A stretch of 64,000 bases of DNA from Morinoia aosen (GCA_030386875.1 CM059575.1:49258859-49322858), one strand, 5' to 3'; counted from the first letter of the stretch, positions 1 through 11,924 are shown. Notes: generated from the letters alone by a model not told the origin. Translations and numbers: made by a program.

Positions 1-196
1 AAATACCGTATAACTATCACCAGGACGGTTACTCCCATATCGAGCCGGTACCCATATCAGATATCTGGGTAGAGTGGGGTATTGTGTTTGAGCTTTCCTT
101 TTACCCAACGAGGAAAATCGCCGAGCAGTGCCGGGATTCGAACCCTTGACACTTTCAGGGAAGGGTGCGTTCTCAACCACTCGGCCACGTCGAGCA
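1..196 (-). mobile_element. tRNA-derived SINE, copy 1 (tail outside window)
   Basis: On the minus strand a tRNA-like head starts near 196 (GTGGCCGAGTGGTTGAGAAC, an A-box-like segment) and carries a B-box match GGTTCGAATCC near 131-146. The Ser/Leu-type GCCGAGTGGTTGAG motif suggests descent from a tRNA-Ser or tRNA-Leu. The body then shows the family-specific words ACCCAGATATCTGATATGGG and GGTACCGGCTCG (about 45-80), which recur in the copies at 31118-31404 and 58399-58724. SINEs of this kind are transcribed by RNA polymerase III and moved by a partner LINE. The 3' tail lies beyond the left edge. A functional tRNA is excluded because there is no long variable arm or clean acceptor stem and the unit continues into a SINE body. 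Confidence 0.85.
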
Positions 197-1329
197 CTAA
201 AAGTTGGTTTCGTACGTTAAATGAGACATGGAGGTTAAATTACGAGTTCGGTGATTTTATCGTAGATGGAAACGGGTCAATATCGGTTAACTCTATGCTG
301 AACCAAAAGGATTTTCTTTGTTATTCATATCTATGAAGTCGCAGCAGATATTTTGACAATAACAGTGTATACTCTCATAATATATTGCATGACAAACTTA
401 CAGTTTTCCGGCAATAAGTCCACAACAGATTTCCGTCCCGAAAGTCATATTCTGGGAATTCATTCTTGAAAGTATCATTCCTTGCACTTTGTGGCACTTT
501 GGGATGGCGTAACGAATAAATATTGGTAATCATTAGAATACTAAAAGAAATTTCTTCATTTCTTCATTCATAAAAATATTATCCAATACATCTGTAAATT
601 TCAATACAAAAATTAAGAAAAGTTATAAAAGAGTTCTCATAATCTTCCTCTAGGTAATGCCCCTCATTCTGGAAGTCCCACGAATACCAAACATTTGCGT
701 TAGGTTTTGAATAACCAAATATTGCAGGAATATTAAAATCAGCATATCAGCATATGATCACTGAATGTGAATTGCAGATTTGATTGTCCTTGTGTGAGTC
801 CTGAAAGCTAAATCACTATAATGATGAAAATTTTGGGAATTCATGGCATATTCGGAATTCGAGGGATTACCTTAGTGAGTTCTTTCTCATTTTTTATGAA
901 TGAGCAGAGCAAAACAATTAATGGTATTTAATATTAATTCACTAAATGCATATTTTTCGGGAATTGATGCAAACTTCACAGTTGCATTTCCACATTAACA
1001 CTTTGTACGTATAGGGAGGCCTATATGTAGAACAGAACAAGAAAACTATCACTAGGTGTACAAAAACTCTTACACCATGCAATTCTTAAAAACTTCAAAC
1101 TCCATTAAATTCAGTTTGGACACCTCTATTTTATTTTATTTATGAACCAAATTTAACTGAAGAACAGGTCAAGAAAGAAACCTGGGCATCAGGTACTGAA
1201 CATAGCGCCCGGGTAAAACTTGAGATGTTGCTTTAGCAACTGATAGTGCGTGTGCGAGAGATCCCATCAATGTATAAAATATCTGGATGAAGGAACAAAT
1301 TTGCAGTTTTACATTTAAAAAAATCTTAT
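197..1329. other. no gene recognised
   Basis: AT-rich sequence with only short open frames that match nothing I know. No repeat pair, splice-bounded exon or transposon end was seen. Confidence 0.6.
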
Positions 1330-1740
1330 TAAACCATTCGCATTACAGTATATATGCAATGATATCGTGCATATGCGTAATGCCTTTTGCATATTACGTC
1401 TGTTATATTGCATATGCAAAATTGCATATGTGATTTCTTGTGCATATGCACAAGATAATTCTTTGCATTTCATGAAACATTCTGCATATCTCTTTGCGTG
1501 CAAATATGCAAGTTATGCAATGGCACAGCTCTATTAATTACCTTAGAGTTCAATATTTACAATATCGAACAAGTTCTAACTAACTGAAGTCGGTCATTCA
1601 GCAGTGCATGTGCAAACTTGATTGCATATAAATGCGAGCACTGTGCACACGAGACTCCGCAATCGCATATATCTAACTTGAAGTCGCATATTCTGTGCGC
1701 TCATGATTTCATATGCGCGTGCATATTGGCACACCTCTAC
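1330..1740. repeat. homotypic cluster of GCATAT/ATATGC words
   Basis: Roughly a dozen GCATAT or ATATGC words lie within about 400 bases, for example near 1354, 1372, 1388, 1410, 1424, 1441, 1483, 1504, 1624, 1666, 1686 and 1712-1724. Several sit in palindromes, notably the perfect 20-bp TCTTGTGCATATGCACAAGA at 1436-1455 and the near-palindrome at 1409-1429. Spacing is irregular, so this is not a simple tandem repeat. It could be an eroded satellite or a cluster of transcription-factor sites; the words resemble parts of the POU octamer ATGCAAAT. Function is inference only. Confidence 0.5.
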
Positions 1741-2939
1741 AAATTGTTAACGAGATAACATTCTTTCAAGTTGTTCAAAAACTTAGCGAAAAATTGGGAT
1801 GAATTTTTAAGGCAACCATGTATCGTAAGCATGGAGTAACGTTAATAATTTCGCAGTACTAGCCTTGACTATTCTACAAACTGAAAAAAAGCCTTTCCTC
1901 ATGTGAACAAATGTGGCGCAGGTTATACAGCAGTCTCGCATCACGCAGAGAGTAAGCTCTATATGGTAGGCAATACCTGCGAAGTTCTCCTGAATACTAG
2001 ATTCATAGGTTTCACTATTAAATTTCTTTATGATTGTGAACGACTACTCGCATAACTTTCATAGAAATTTTGCCTCGTGCGTTCAATATTTACAACAAAG
2101 CCCTCGTTAGCCTAGGAGCGTACAAAGCGCATGATGCCGTACCATGACGATGGGAGTGTCTATATGAAATAGACTTGATAATGCATCCCAGAAGGGTTTA
2201 TACTGATAAAAATGAGTTACTTGTGGTCCAAAACCATAAAAAGAGTTCAGGCTATAAGCGCCCCAGTTTAAAGCCTTGTCTCTTACCAGATACCCCCACG
2301 AAATCCAGAAGCGATAGTACCGTGATTACTGGGTCTCAATATTTAACTCGATGAAAAAAGACCAATTTTTCTTTCGTAATCAATCACCGACGTTTGACCT
2401 CAAATATCTCACTTTTCTGGTCCGTCTTTTCAATAATTGCGTCATCACGGCACGATCTCTTGCGTTGAATTACCAACCGCAAATACGCTGTTCTTGTAAT
2501 ATCTTATCTCTTGAATAATATTTATTTTCATTGTGATGGTCAACTGAAACTGGAGCCGCTACCACCCAAAAAGGAATATTTTATGGAAATATGAATCAAT
2601 ATCATGAACTCAATGAACAAGTCATGTGGCCCTTAATTGTAGAAAATCCACACAAATAGGATTAACACGAACACAGTTTCAAAAGCAGAAATATTTATTC
2701 TAAGATGCGAGTAACAACGAAATTGAACCTCAACGAACCAACACTGAAGACTGGGCTTTAGGAGAAAGCACTAAAAACTAGTTTCAAGAAATAATTATCG
2801 AACACAAAAACTTTAACACTGAAACCGGCATTGCGTAGAAGTTTACAGAAACGTAAATTATTTTACTAATGACAAGGTTTTGGAACGACGGAATTTAGGG
2901 GTAAACCTAATAAATTAAAGTGAAGCGATCCTTTTCAAC
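1741..2939. other. no gene recognised
   Basis: AT-rich intergenic-looking sequence. I saw no long open frame, no repeat partner in the window and no RNA gene. Confidence 0.6.
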
Positions 2940-4694
2940 GCTATCGAATTAAAAGTGGCGACCCCTCGCTCGGTAGAAGCAACAGCTGCAGCTCCGCTTT
3001 AGCAACGAGGGAGCAAGATTAAGGTGCGGCTCCGTGCGACGATCCTCGACGGATTGCGTCGGTGCCCTCGGCTGATATAGGTGCTTGCGTCCACCTGGCG
3101 AAAGTCAATACAGTCCGCCCCACGGTCTTGAGAACCCCCAAGAACTATGTAGTTTTGTAGGCCGATAATTAGGTCCGAGTAGACAGCACAGCATTACTGA
3201 AGTGACGGCCTCGTCGTTGATCGATGCGAAGAATAAAAACCAGTGGTCCTGCACGGTTCCCGGTTCAGTAGCCTGAGCTGGGCCGTTGGAGCCCCAAGTT
3301 GCGGATACTAGAATAATGAGGTGGAGAAGAATTAATACGAAGAAGAGCAACTGGGCTTTTAATAGTTCAATAGAGTATCATACCAGGAATATAATTTGAA
3401 GAGAAACACTCTAGAGCTAACCTGAGTTTAATTATGCCTCAGTGTGGAAGTAACATGTGGAGTTGATAAAATTGGTTTTAACAGGCAAGAAGAGAAGCTC
3501 CAGTATAGAACAGGAACAAGTTTAGGACTTAGAATTATGCATGTATTTAATAGTATTATCCGGAGAGTAAGACCGCTAGTAAGTTGTCTTTCAGTCAGGC
3601 TCCAGGTAATTAAAGTAATTAAGTCAAGTTAAGAATTTAAGTCACTAAGCCAAGCCGGCTAGATATGATTTTAAGGATTCAAGGAATTAACTAGCTTTAT
3701 TTGCTCTCGCACACTCAAAAACAACTAAAGTTATTTAATAGAGCAGTGAGGAATTAAGATATATGTCAATAAGTAGAAACTAGAAATTAGGGTTACGACA
3801 GAATTTAACATGAACAGGTGAGGGAGCGGAACAAGGGAAGCACGCGGGACGATGCGTCCGCTGCTGAACACCAAGCGTCGATACACCAGACTGCAGGACA
3901 CCTGAATCTTGTGTATTTTCTGAACACTCTCTATCGAACTTTTATTTTTATTTACTTTGAATACGTCATGATTTTTAATGAGGAAGTTTACGGTAACGTG
4001 TCCGCTGCCACCAGAGGCGCAAGGCCTCGAATTGACTGAGATTTGAATTTGATTAGGAATTTCTGTGAAGTACGTTACGGGCGTCGTTAGCGAGCAAGCT
4101 GTAGCTTTTACGTACACCCCTACTCATATATCACACCTTTGGTAGCGATTGTCTTCGGGTCTAAGCTCGTGGGTCTGTGTGTGGAGGTTGGAGAGGAGAA
4201 ATTATGGCGCTCGGAGCTTTAATTATTTATTGGGAGGGCAATGTACGGACGGGAGAGCACGCGAGGCAAGGACTTCACGACCACACCGTTCGAACACAAC
4301 AATTCAGCTCACAATTATCTGTAATGGATCGCCCCGGATGACAACAACAACAACAGACAGTAACATACAGCCCAAACTTCTAGCCAAGGAAAACCGAGCC
4401 CGGGAAAGCGTTTTGCATACGCTCCAAAAGTCTGAGCCCTCAACGATAAAGTGGATATCGGAGCCAGTCAAATATCCAGTTATGAAACGGAAACAAAGGA
4501 AACCTCAGCTACCAGAACCCCGATCGACGTTTGAGGTTAACTGTGCTTGACGCAATCTCGCTAACTTGGTAATGATTCCTTTAAGTCCTTATCTCGTAAC
4601 CGGATGCTGAAATCGCAGCTCACCGGAGCCTGACCGCTCTCTGTATTCCGACCGAACGCTTAGTACCCATCGTCCTGCCAGCGCAGTTGTGGGC
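2940..4694. other. GC-richer unassigned stretch, possible host exon/promoter area
   Basis: Composition is visibly richer in G+C and CpG than the flanks (especially 2950-3330, 4000-4060, 4149-4560, 4620-4694). It holds an 81-codon frame on the minus strand (3105-3350) with a strongly hydrophobic N-terminus (LFFVLILLHLIILVSA) and a 133-codon frame on the plus strand (4149-4550) rich in Arg, Ser and Thr. Neither resembles a family I know and neither has a clear splice context. The stretch could contain untranslated exons or a promoter, or be an unrecognised LTR. It ends where the 9.85-kb element inserted. Confidence 0.35.
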
Positions 4695-4702
4695 TCGCGC
4701 CT

Positions 4703-4724
4703 CACAGTACAGAGAAGAGAAGTA
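4703..4724 (+). repeat. left terminal inverted repeat of the 9.85-kb element
   Basis: Identical, as reverse complement, to 14534-14555 over 22 bases. Preceded directly by the duplication TCGCGCCT at 4695-4702. Confidence 0.9.
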
Positions 4725-4766
4725 GTTTCAAATAGCGGGGTTGGCACGACCGCTTTTGGCAGCGTG

Positions 4767-4797
4767 TGACGTCATGCTTTGGCTAAGCGTGACGTCA
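4767..4797. promoter_or_regulatory. paired TGACGTCA palindromes, left subterminal
   Basis: TGACGTCA occurs at 4767-4774 and 4790-4797, 64 and 87 bp from the left terminus. The second is followed by CAATAGCCGG, also found after the site at 14501. The sequence equals the CRE/ATF consensus. Its paired subterminal position at both ends suggests transposase-binding sites or promoter elements of the transposon; this is inference. Confidence 0.55.
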
Positions 4798-5622
4798 CAA
4801 TAGCCGGCCGCTGATTGGTCTATTTCGTGTACACTTTCTGCCAGACGTACAATACCTCGACTGCGCTGCTTCTGGCGTTCCCAGCTGTTCTTTGTTTGCT
4901 CATAACTTTTACCTAGTCAAATACGATTGGAATAGAAATGTAAGTAAAACTAAAACGCTGGGCCTGTATTATTTATTCAATGAATACTTCATCGTAATTA
5001 GTTAGTTTGCTCATGATCATATTTTAACGAGCATTCAAAAAGACATTTTTACACCCGTACCTGCATAATTTACATAAGCTATCATTTACGTGTTGTTTGA
5101 GGGTATAGTATTTCAATGTTTTGATCCACAAATTCGTGAGTTAATGTCCATGATTCCAAACCAACAATATTCGTCAACACGAGCTTTGGTGAATTAGAGA
5201 CTCGTGAGTTAGGGTCATCGACATGACACATATTTTCGGTAACAAAATTCCGACGCAGATTAAATGAAATATTTAGATTTAGGATGGTAAAAGTGCACTC
5301 TATATTTTCTACTAATGGATGGCAGTAACGCTTTATCATGAAACTAAATACATGGACATAATTCAAGCTAAGTTTACTAATAAATACTATTCTTTCTCCA
5401 ATAGAAGAACACCAGTTCAACTTAGTTGATTGCTCCTTAAAGAAAGTACTCAACAGTAAGTACTTATTATTTCCTATAACAAGCTACGTACCGCAACTCA
5501 TCGAAAACAAATAGTAAAACTAGACAGAACTAAACAAACATCTCCATGTAACATGAGTAGTCAACACGCATCTTTGAAGAGTGTGTAATATATTACACCA
5601 CGACGATTACATACTGAGATAG

Positions 5623-5865
5623 TTTAAGCCTCTCACACCACGTGAAAGGTGGTCCCAAGAAAGGACAGCAGAAGAAGCCATTTAGTGTGCAATTAAGGGA
5701 ATGGGGAATCAAAGGACGAGATACGTCCACACACATCACGCACAGAAACAGCAAGATTCAAGAATGTTATTGAAATATGATAAAAGTGGACAAAGAAAGT
5801 AACTGATGCTGAAAAAAGACACCAGTGAACCGAAAAAAAGATGGTCCGTAACAAAATCAAACATA
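5623..5865 (+). repeat. unclassified dispersed repeat, copy 1
   Basis: The stretch starts TTTAAGCCTC, has GCCATTTAGTGTG near 5675 and ends with CAGTGAACCGAAAAAAAGAT GGTCC near 5823-5848. The same order of words appears at 23087-23565 and the first part at about 28110-28190. No coding potential or terminal inverted repeat was seen. It lies inside the 9.85-kb element, so it is either part of it or a later insertion. Confidence 0.45.
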
Positions 5866-7189
5866 TATTTACATCTATCCCTATGTCAGAGCTAATTCCC
5901 ACAGATTCAATAGTTGGCTACTTACACCAGAAAAGGCGTCGGTTATCGATGAGAGCTAACGGGGATTCTGTGACGAAAATTGACACCAGAAAATTAAATG
6001 AAACATTGTCCATAGCGAGAGAAAGTAAAATGAGGGCAGCCCATAATTAATTGACCTTTTAATTGGTTGATGAAAGTAGAGCTATGAACATTATGATGTT
6101 AATACTTATTTATTCGACTAAAAAATATGTTCATGCTTATATATAACGTGGCACTTAATTAACTCAGCGACTAAAAAGCTACTCTCGCTTTGCCTCGGTT
6201 TCAAACCCACAATTTATCATGATTCACTTGACCCCTCGTTCTCCAAATTTGTTCCCTAAGCGAGGTTTTCTTGTGGGACTCGTCACGAGTTATGTAACAA
6301 AATCAACAAATGTACAATAACTAAATGAACTTTTCATGAAATAGCTTAACTCTCGTGTAATGCGCGATGGAGCGTTATTGAAACGATAAAGAATAAAGCT
6401 CAAATTGTAAAAACGGCCATGGCTATCACTTAAAGAGTCCTGTTTTCAAAACGTAGCTTTCATAAACCATATGTTGTTTATCCTTAGAAGAAAAATAGTT
6501 TCAAAATCCTAGCATTCATTGTATTTTTTTATCGGCAAATGAAAAGGATCGGTTACTTCTGGGGCAACATATACAACGATAATATGTTCAGCAGATCGTA
6601 AATAATGAATCAAAAATATATATTATGATCACTAATATGAAATTACTATTTGTTCAAGCACAGACATTGCACGAGAATTGTAATAAGTCAGCGAATAGAT
6701 TAAGAATAAATGAACACGCCAATAATAGAAAGAACTAATAATAACACCAGCAATAATTTCAGTGTTAACCTGATTGTTTCTTTCTTAGTCAATCAGACTT
6801 CTACAATTATGAGAAATACAACAAGTGTGCGGTAAATTATTCCGTCCTTTCTCTAAGCAAATTTACATACTTGTATTTAATTCTGATTGAGTTTCCTCCT
6901 TCCATCCATGCGTGACAATCTTATCATTGACACTATTCAGCATCATATGCAACAAATTGACAGGCTTTTACACGACCGCAGATACTTTGTAACATGAATA
7001 TCGCTGCGCTCAATTCAATACAATACGGTGGAACGAAAGTAAAGCGAAAAGGAATTACGGAATTAGCTGACAAATTAAGAGAAATTAGCTAACACGACAG
7101 GGAAGGAAAGTAGGGCTGTAGGAATATGAAGGGAAGAAGAAATATTAGGGGCTTGATAATTTGAAAATGCACAAATCAAATGGAGGTGG
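5866..7189. other. interior of the 9.85-kb element, no domain recognised
   Basis: AT-rich, with short frames only. If the element once encoded a full P-type transposase, its C-terminal exons on the minus strand would be expected here, but nothing recognisable remains. Confidence 0.4.
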
Positions 7190-7610
7190 AGCGAGAGCAG
7201 GGTTGACACATAAAACAAAAAAAAAACACCAAAAAAAGGCAAAAAAAACACGTAAAAAAACACTAAATAATGTTTTTTTTCGTTTTTTTGGGTTTTATTA
7301 GTGCTATTTAAATTTCACTTGTTTTCAAGCTTATAGAATCAAAATGAGCTAAATATTTATATTTTCAAAAATTTGTCCAAGGCATTTGCATGACCATGAC
7401 AATAAATATTGAAAAACAAAAAACACCACTATAAAAATAAAATAAGAAAAACCCGAATCACAGAACAAAACTCGAGGGACTAGTATACTTCCATGAGTTC
7501 CATTTCCAAGGTAAAAAACAAAAACTAAGAAACAAATGCAGTTTGACTATTTGAGAGTATAGAAACTAATGAATTCTTCCTGTCTTCTAGACTAGACTGC
7601 TACTACAGTA

Positions 7611-8050
7611 CTACTGTGTTTCTCTTTCTACATCCTCTGCCATTTCATCATAGTCATCCACATCATGATCATTTGTGAGGTGGCGATATAATGAGACCAA
7701 TTTCTGTGCACGTTCCGATCCTAATCTATTTATCAATTTATTCCACACAATTCCAAATGTTGAGAAAATTCTCTCAATGGATCCTGAACTTGCGGGCAAG
7801 AATGAAGATTGCTTATAAACTTGCAGAAACTCTCTGTCAGTGTTTTTACAGGAATCTGCACTTTCTGCTGTTTCATGTCTTGAATATCCCACCATCAACG
7901 AGGAGTCATTGTCTTAGTGATATTCTTGTTGAACAAGTGTTTTGGGAAGATGTTTGAGCCCTTCAATTTATACAAATATAGCGCGCCGATGAACTCCGGA
8001 TTGTATTCAGCCATCCACTCTTCAATATCTGTCTCCTATGAAAGCTTTGC
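7611..8050 (-). pseudogene. hAT transposase C-terminal part (dimerisation domain), broken
   Basis: A 95-codon open frame (7611-7898) contains PASSGSIERIFSTFG followed by RLGSERAQKLVSLYR, the signature of the hAT C-terminal dimerisation domain, which in intact enzymes holds the second half of the RNase-H-like fold and mediates oligomerisation. Upstream in another frame (7899-8030) lie YNPEFIGALYLYKLKG and MTPR, a stop, then WWDI. The WW that normally precedes this domain is therefore cut by a stop and joined through a frameshift. A splice-acceptor-like CTTATTTCAG precedes position 8050 on the minus strand. The BED finger and the first catalytic aspartates are absent. This is a dead fragment. 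Confidence 0.85.
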
Positions 8051-8646
8051 CTGAAATAAGTCTTAACAATTATAGTCAGATGGGGTAAGACACGACCGCA
8101 GCCATCATGGGGTAAGAAAGTAAAGAAACGACTGGCCTATGGTAAGCATTCAAGCTGCACTGGAGCAAACTTGACGATGGAATCTGTTAGAGCATTTATT
8201 TCTTATCATTTTAGGGTTTGTTGCTATCCTGAACTGCACAAAGTGATTTTTTGGGCAAAAAATTATTATTAATTAAAATTTTGTAACATGTAACAGTGTG
8301 GTTGATTGACTTGGCTTGCGTTGCTAAGCACTCCAGCTCATACAATACACATGTTAAGTTGTTAACAGCATGACTGTTAAGTGATGTGCAGCTGTCTTGC
8401 TTCAAGTTGCTTGTGGTGGTTACTTATGATCTGCATGGTGCTACCCTCTCACATGACTTGCGTCTGTCTGCTGCTAAAACAACTCACTATGAATTGACAA
8501 GCACAGCAATTCTCTTCGCACATCTTATACAGGGTGCGCCAGAGAAACTTACTTATTTGAAAAAATTCCCGCGCGGTGAGTTGAGCGGGTAGAGGGGCGA
8601 GAGGGGGCGCATCTGGAGATGGAAGTTCCCAAGTTTGTTTCTCCCA

Positions 8647-9789
8647 CAGGGTTGCCATATTGGCCTTTTTAAGGCTAAATATAACAAATCTGGCTTTTTT
8701 TGCAAGCGTTTGGCTTTGTGATTATGAGTTTGGCCTTTTTCTTAAATTTGGCTTTTTTCTGGCTTTTTTAGTCATTTTCCGGTTTTTGTGCCGTACAAGG
8801 CGTAAAACTGAAACGTGATAGTTGAACGCAGAGCAACAGGATCAGCTAGTCTCCAACAGGATCAGCTAGATCTTGCTTAATATTATAAAATCCTTTGCGA
8901 ATATCAAATCAAGTAATTGAAGGAGAATTTGCAGATTTGCACAGGCTGTATTTAGCTCAGGATTGTATCAACATTAGTGAGCCGCAGTACCGAAAAATAC
9001 CGGAAGCAGGAGGGCATTTTGACGGTGTTGAGATTCCTAAAGACACGATGCAGTTTTGACTTGGTTAAAGAACTCTCAGGTTATGCGCTCATTGCCTGGT
9101 GACTCCCGCTAGCAATGCTATTGTTGGAAGAATGGTTTCTATGGTTATAGCAGTCAAAACAAAGCCCAACATTAGATTACGAACTTGAAAGCTAGATGAG
9201 AAAGTTCAAATCCGAGCACATCTCAACAATATTTCTTATGTTGTAAGGACTTCAAAGTGGCCTCAAGAATGCAACCTTATATCAAATCAAGCATCTTTTA
9301 TCAAACAGAAATCAAGAAACTAGCTCTCTGGCTGCTTCTACCTCTCAAACTTCTGCTGAGGATGAAAAGTCAAAGTTTTTTATGTTATTCCTTGAAGAAT
9401 AGTGCAAGTTAGGTCTATTTTTTCTTTGTATGTAGATTTTTTAATGGCTAGTAGAATTATGATACTCTGAGGCACGGGTCTCCAAACTACGGCCCGCGGG
9501 CCAAATCTGGCCCGCCAGTGTGATCAACCCGGCCCGCGACACTTAAGCCGACCGCGTACTCGGCGAGTACTCTAGAAATTATAGATAATGGCAGGAAAAT
9601 CAAAACTTTTTTGGCCCTTGGAACTTACTGGAGCAATCAATATGGCCCTAAGTCTGGCAAATTTGGAGACCCCTGTGCCTATGGGCATCTACCTGCTATA
9701 TTAGTTTACATATAAATAAATTTGGCCTTTTTTGGCCTTTTTCTTGGTAAAATTTGGCCTAAAATTCATGTAGCCATCTGGCAACCCTG
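8647..9789. mobile_element. hAT-type non-autonomous element nested in the IS630-type relic
   Basis: Ends read CAGGGTTGCCATATTGGCCT on the left and, inverted, CAGGGTTGCCAGATGGCTAC on the right. The exact 8-bp direct repeat TTCTCCCA flanks both (8639-8646 and 9790-9797). The interior is dominated by degenerate TTTGGCCTTTTT/GGCTTTTTT words at both ends (8650-8790 and 9718-9760) and encodes nothing recognisable. Its subterminal repeats probably served as binding sites for a hAT transposase supplied elsewhere. Confidence 0.82.
9473..9675. mobile_element. small hAT-like MITE, innermost level of the nest
   Basis: The left end CACGGGTCTCCAAACTACGG and the inverted right end CAGGGGTCTCCAAATTTGCC match over 14 of 15 positions. 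The interior begins GGCCCGCGGGCC, typical of short hAT MITEs of the type CAGGGGTCTCCAAACT. No convincing 8-bp flanking duplication was found (CTCTGAGG versus TGCCTATG), so exact borders are uncertain. Confidence 0.65.
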
Positions 9790-9813
9790 TTCTCCCACCA
9801 GTCAGTTGCCATC

Positions 9814-10147
9814 ATGCTCTGGTCTAGAGAGCAGCAGGCCTTCGCAGTCGAGAGCTTCTTTTCTAACGGTCGCTCAATTGTTGCTACGCAACGTGCCTTC
9901 CGCGCTCGAATGGCCGGCTCGCTCTTCAGATTTGGTCCCATGCGATTCCTTTTTATGGAGTTATTTGAAATCGCTGGTTTATGTCGATACACTACGGACA
10001 AAAGCTCACTTCAAGAACATTCACGACGTTGTTGCTAACATATAGATTGATATGCTGCAACGAGTGGACACGCACTTCAAAAATCGACTTCAGTGTATGC
10101 GCAATGGGGGTCGCCATTTATCCGATGTCATTTTCAAGACAACATGA
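9814..10147 (+). pseudogene. internally deleted Tc1/mariner-type transposase
   Basis: From ATG 9814 the frame gives MLWSREQQAFAVESFFSNGR SIVATQRAFRAR, the N-terminal helix-turn-helix of a transposase family common in arthropods. Near 9909 the homology jumps to the C-terminal part in another frame: WPARSSDLVPCDSFLW, then LKSLVY and, after a stop at 10043-10045, NRLQCMRNGGRHLSD up to TGA at 10145-10147. The terminal PxD motif with the last catalytic aspartate (VPCD) is retained; the first two catalytic aspartates are in the deleted middle. No functional enzyme is possible. Confidence 0.85.
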
Positions 10148-10796
10148 AAAAAAAATTGGATATTGTATTCGCATATAAAAAATAATTTAAAACAATAACT
10201 GAAGTACTTTTGTTTTTATTGACCTTTCAAATAAGTAAGTTTCTCTGGCGCACCCTGTATCTTTACAGACTGCAGAGCTATGTCCCTATACATATGGTAA
10301 TTGGTAAATGGTAATTATGATGGACAAACTTAATTCATATATTGTTCATATATGTAATAATTCATGTAATAATATAATATAATGTTGGAAATAAAGTAAT
10401 CAAATCACAATATTTACTCAAAAAGTGTATATATGTATAGATATATCTGGAAAAGAGGCAACTGGAGCTGTGTGAATAACTCTTTTAAACAAAAACAGGT
10501 ATTACTAAAAAAACAATAAAGCCCAAAAAAACAATAAGCCCCCCCAAAAAATTTAACCCAAAAAATCCCATGTGGGTTGTTTTTTTTCCAAAAAAACATG
10601 GTTTTTTCCATCCCTGAGCGAGAGGAATGGGAAAGTGGAGGAGAATGGCAAGGTGAGTTAGGGATAAAAGAGAGGGAAAGAGAAGGAAGAGAGATAGGAG
10701 AATGAGGAAAGTTAATGTGTGATTTTAATAAATGTTCTATATGAATATAAAGAATTTAAATGGCAATGAAGACAGTATAAAACAAGCAACACTCAC

Positions 10797-10895
10797 TGTC
10801 CAGTTGAAGGAATCTTTTTCAACTTTCTCAGTTGAACCCAAATTTGATGGAGTAGCAATTTTTTGAGTCTGTGATACACAAGTAGGGTTAGGGAC
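10797..10895 (-). pseudogene. putative exon 3 of the THAP gene
   Basis: On the minus strand a polypyrimidine acceptor (TTTCATTTCAG) precedes 10895 and a GTGAGT donor follows 10797. The 99 nt between are open for 33 codons (starting VPNPTCVSQTQKIATPSN) in phase 0, matching the phase 0 end of the exon at 11925-12279. No domain is recognised. The exon call rests on splice signals and phase agreement only. Confidence 0.5.
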
Positions 10896-11924
10896 CTGAA
10901 ATGAAACATACACACTCTATTAAATCACATGTACAGGAATAAATGTGTATTGCGAAATTCATTAGTTATGGAATCTACTTTGAAATGACATAAAATTAAT
11001 AGAAAATCGAACAGAATCTTCATAGAATAATTTAATAATTAGAAACCAAGGGAGTAAAAAATCTATTTCTATAATTCAAAAATAACAATAACCAGCTGTC
11101 CTAGGTATTTCTTGAGTTTTATTAGACCTCTTTATTTCTTGAGCTGAGAATCAGCTAAATGACTGGTTATATGTAAGATCCTCTACACATAGATGTTTGG
11201 AACCTAAATTATAAGATAAAACCATACTTTAAAGCATATATATACACAGAGCATAAATACTTCACGAACACTAAACACGCCAGTAGGACCCTGGTGCCTG
11301 CTGAGCTTAAGCAACAAAGAAATTTCTAAAACGTAATGCCCATGAAGAAGCTTACAGCGGTGTACTTTTATTTTAACAGGAACAAAATGTAATACAGAAT
11401 ATATAAGCAGAGCTGATAATTGGCATACCTCGTAAGTCTCATACGTTACACATTATGAGACCCAACAACCTTTTTTCCTCACATCTTCTGTGATTCAATT
11501 ATATTGTCACCTCCAGAATGCTAGAACACATCAACAATCATGATCACACAAACCACACAACAGTTGTTGAAGGCTCAGCACATGAAGAATAAATCATTAT
11601 GAAAAACAAAGGTCCTGATTTTATGTTATGAACAAGTTTGAGCTACTATTAAGACAAGAAGCAATCCGAGCATAAGAAAACTTTTTAAATGTAACACAAT
11701 TGTTAGAATTGACCTTGGGCAGTCATTATTCGAACTACAATCTTTTGAAACTACATTGGAAACATATACACTGCTGATCAAAAGTTTAAGACCACTTTAA
11801 AAATTAAAATAATAAAACAATTCAGATACATAAATACATACTCCTTCACTAAAGGCTCACTTATTAGGCAAGGTTAATTACCACTCTTGACACCAACAAC
11901 CATCACTGGAGTGCTACTACTTAC

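Larger units (their letters stand above)
8530..10257 (+). mobile_element. IS630/Tc1/mariner-type element, internally deleted, nested in the hAT
   Basis: Perfect terminal inverted repeats of at least 32 bp begin CAGGGTGCGCCAGAGAAACT (8530-8561 and 10226-10257). A TA dinucleotide lies directly outside each end (8528-8529 and 10258-10259), the usual target duplication of this superfamily. The interior has the first about 32 and last about 78 codons of a transposase with the middle missing, plus a hAT-type MITE (8647-9789). Without the MITE it would be about 0.6 kb, so it was already a deletion derivative, probably moved by a full-length relative. Identical termini indicate modest age. Confidence 0.88.
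7198..10616 (-). mobile_element. hAT element nested in the 9.85-kb element
   Basis: The left end reads CAGGGTTGACACATAAAACA (from 7198) and the right end, inverted, CAGGGATGGAAAAAACCATG (from 10616). Both are flanked by the identical 8-bp direct repeat AGCGAGAG (7190-7197 and 10617-10624), as expected for hAT. Subterminal zones (7205-7300 and 10500-10600) share runs such as GTTTTTTTGGGYTTTATT in inverted orientation. The minus strand carries a hAT dimerisation domain at 7611-7898. Most of the catalytic region is missing, and a 1.7-kb Tc1/mariner-type element has inserted at 8530. The perfect duplication implies a fairly recent insertion, yet the coding part is broken. Confidence 0.85.

Noticed and set aside
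121-196. A functional tRNA-Ser/Leu gene on the minus strand
   Set aside because: A and B boxes are present, but a proper variable arm and acceptor stem are missing and the sequence continues into a SINE body shared with two other loci.
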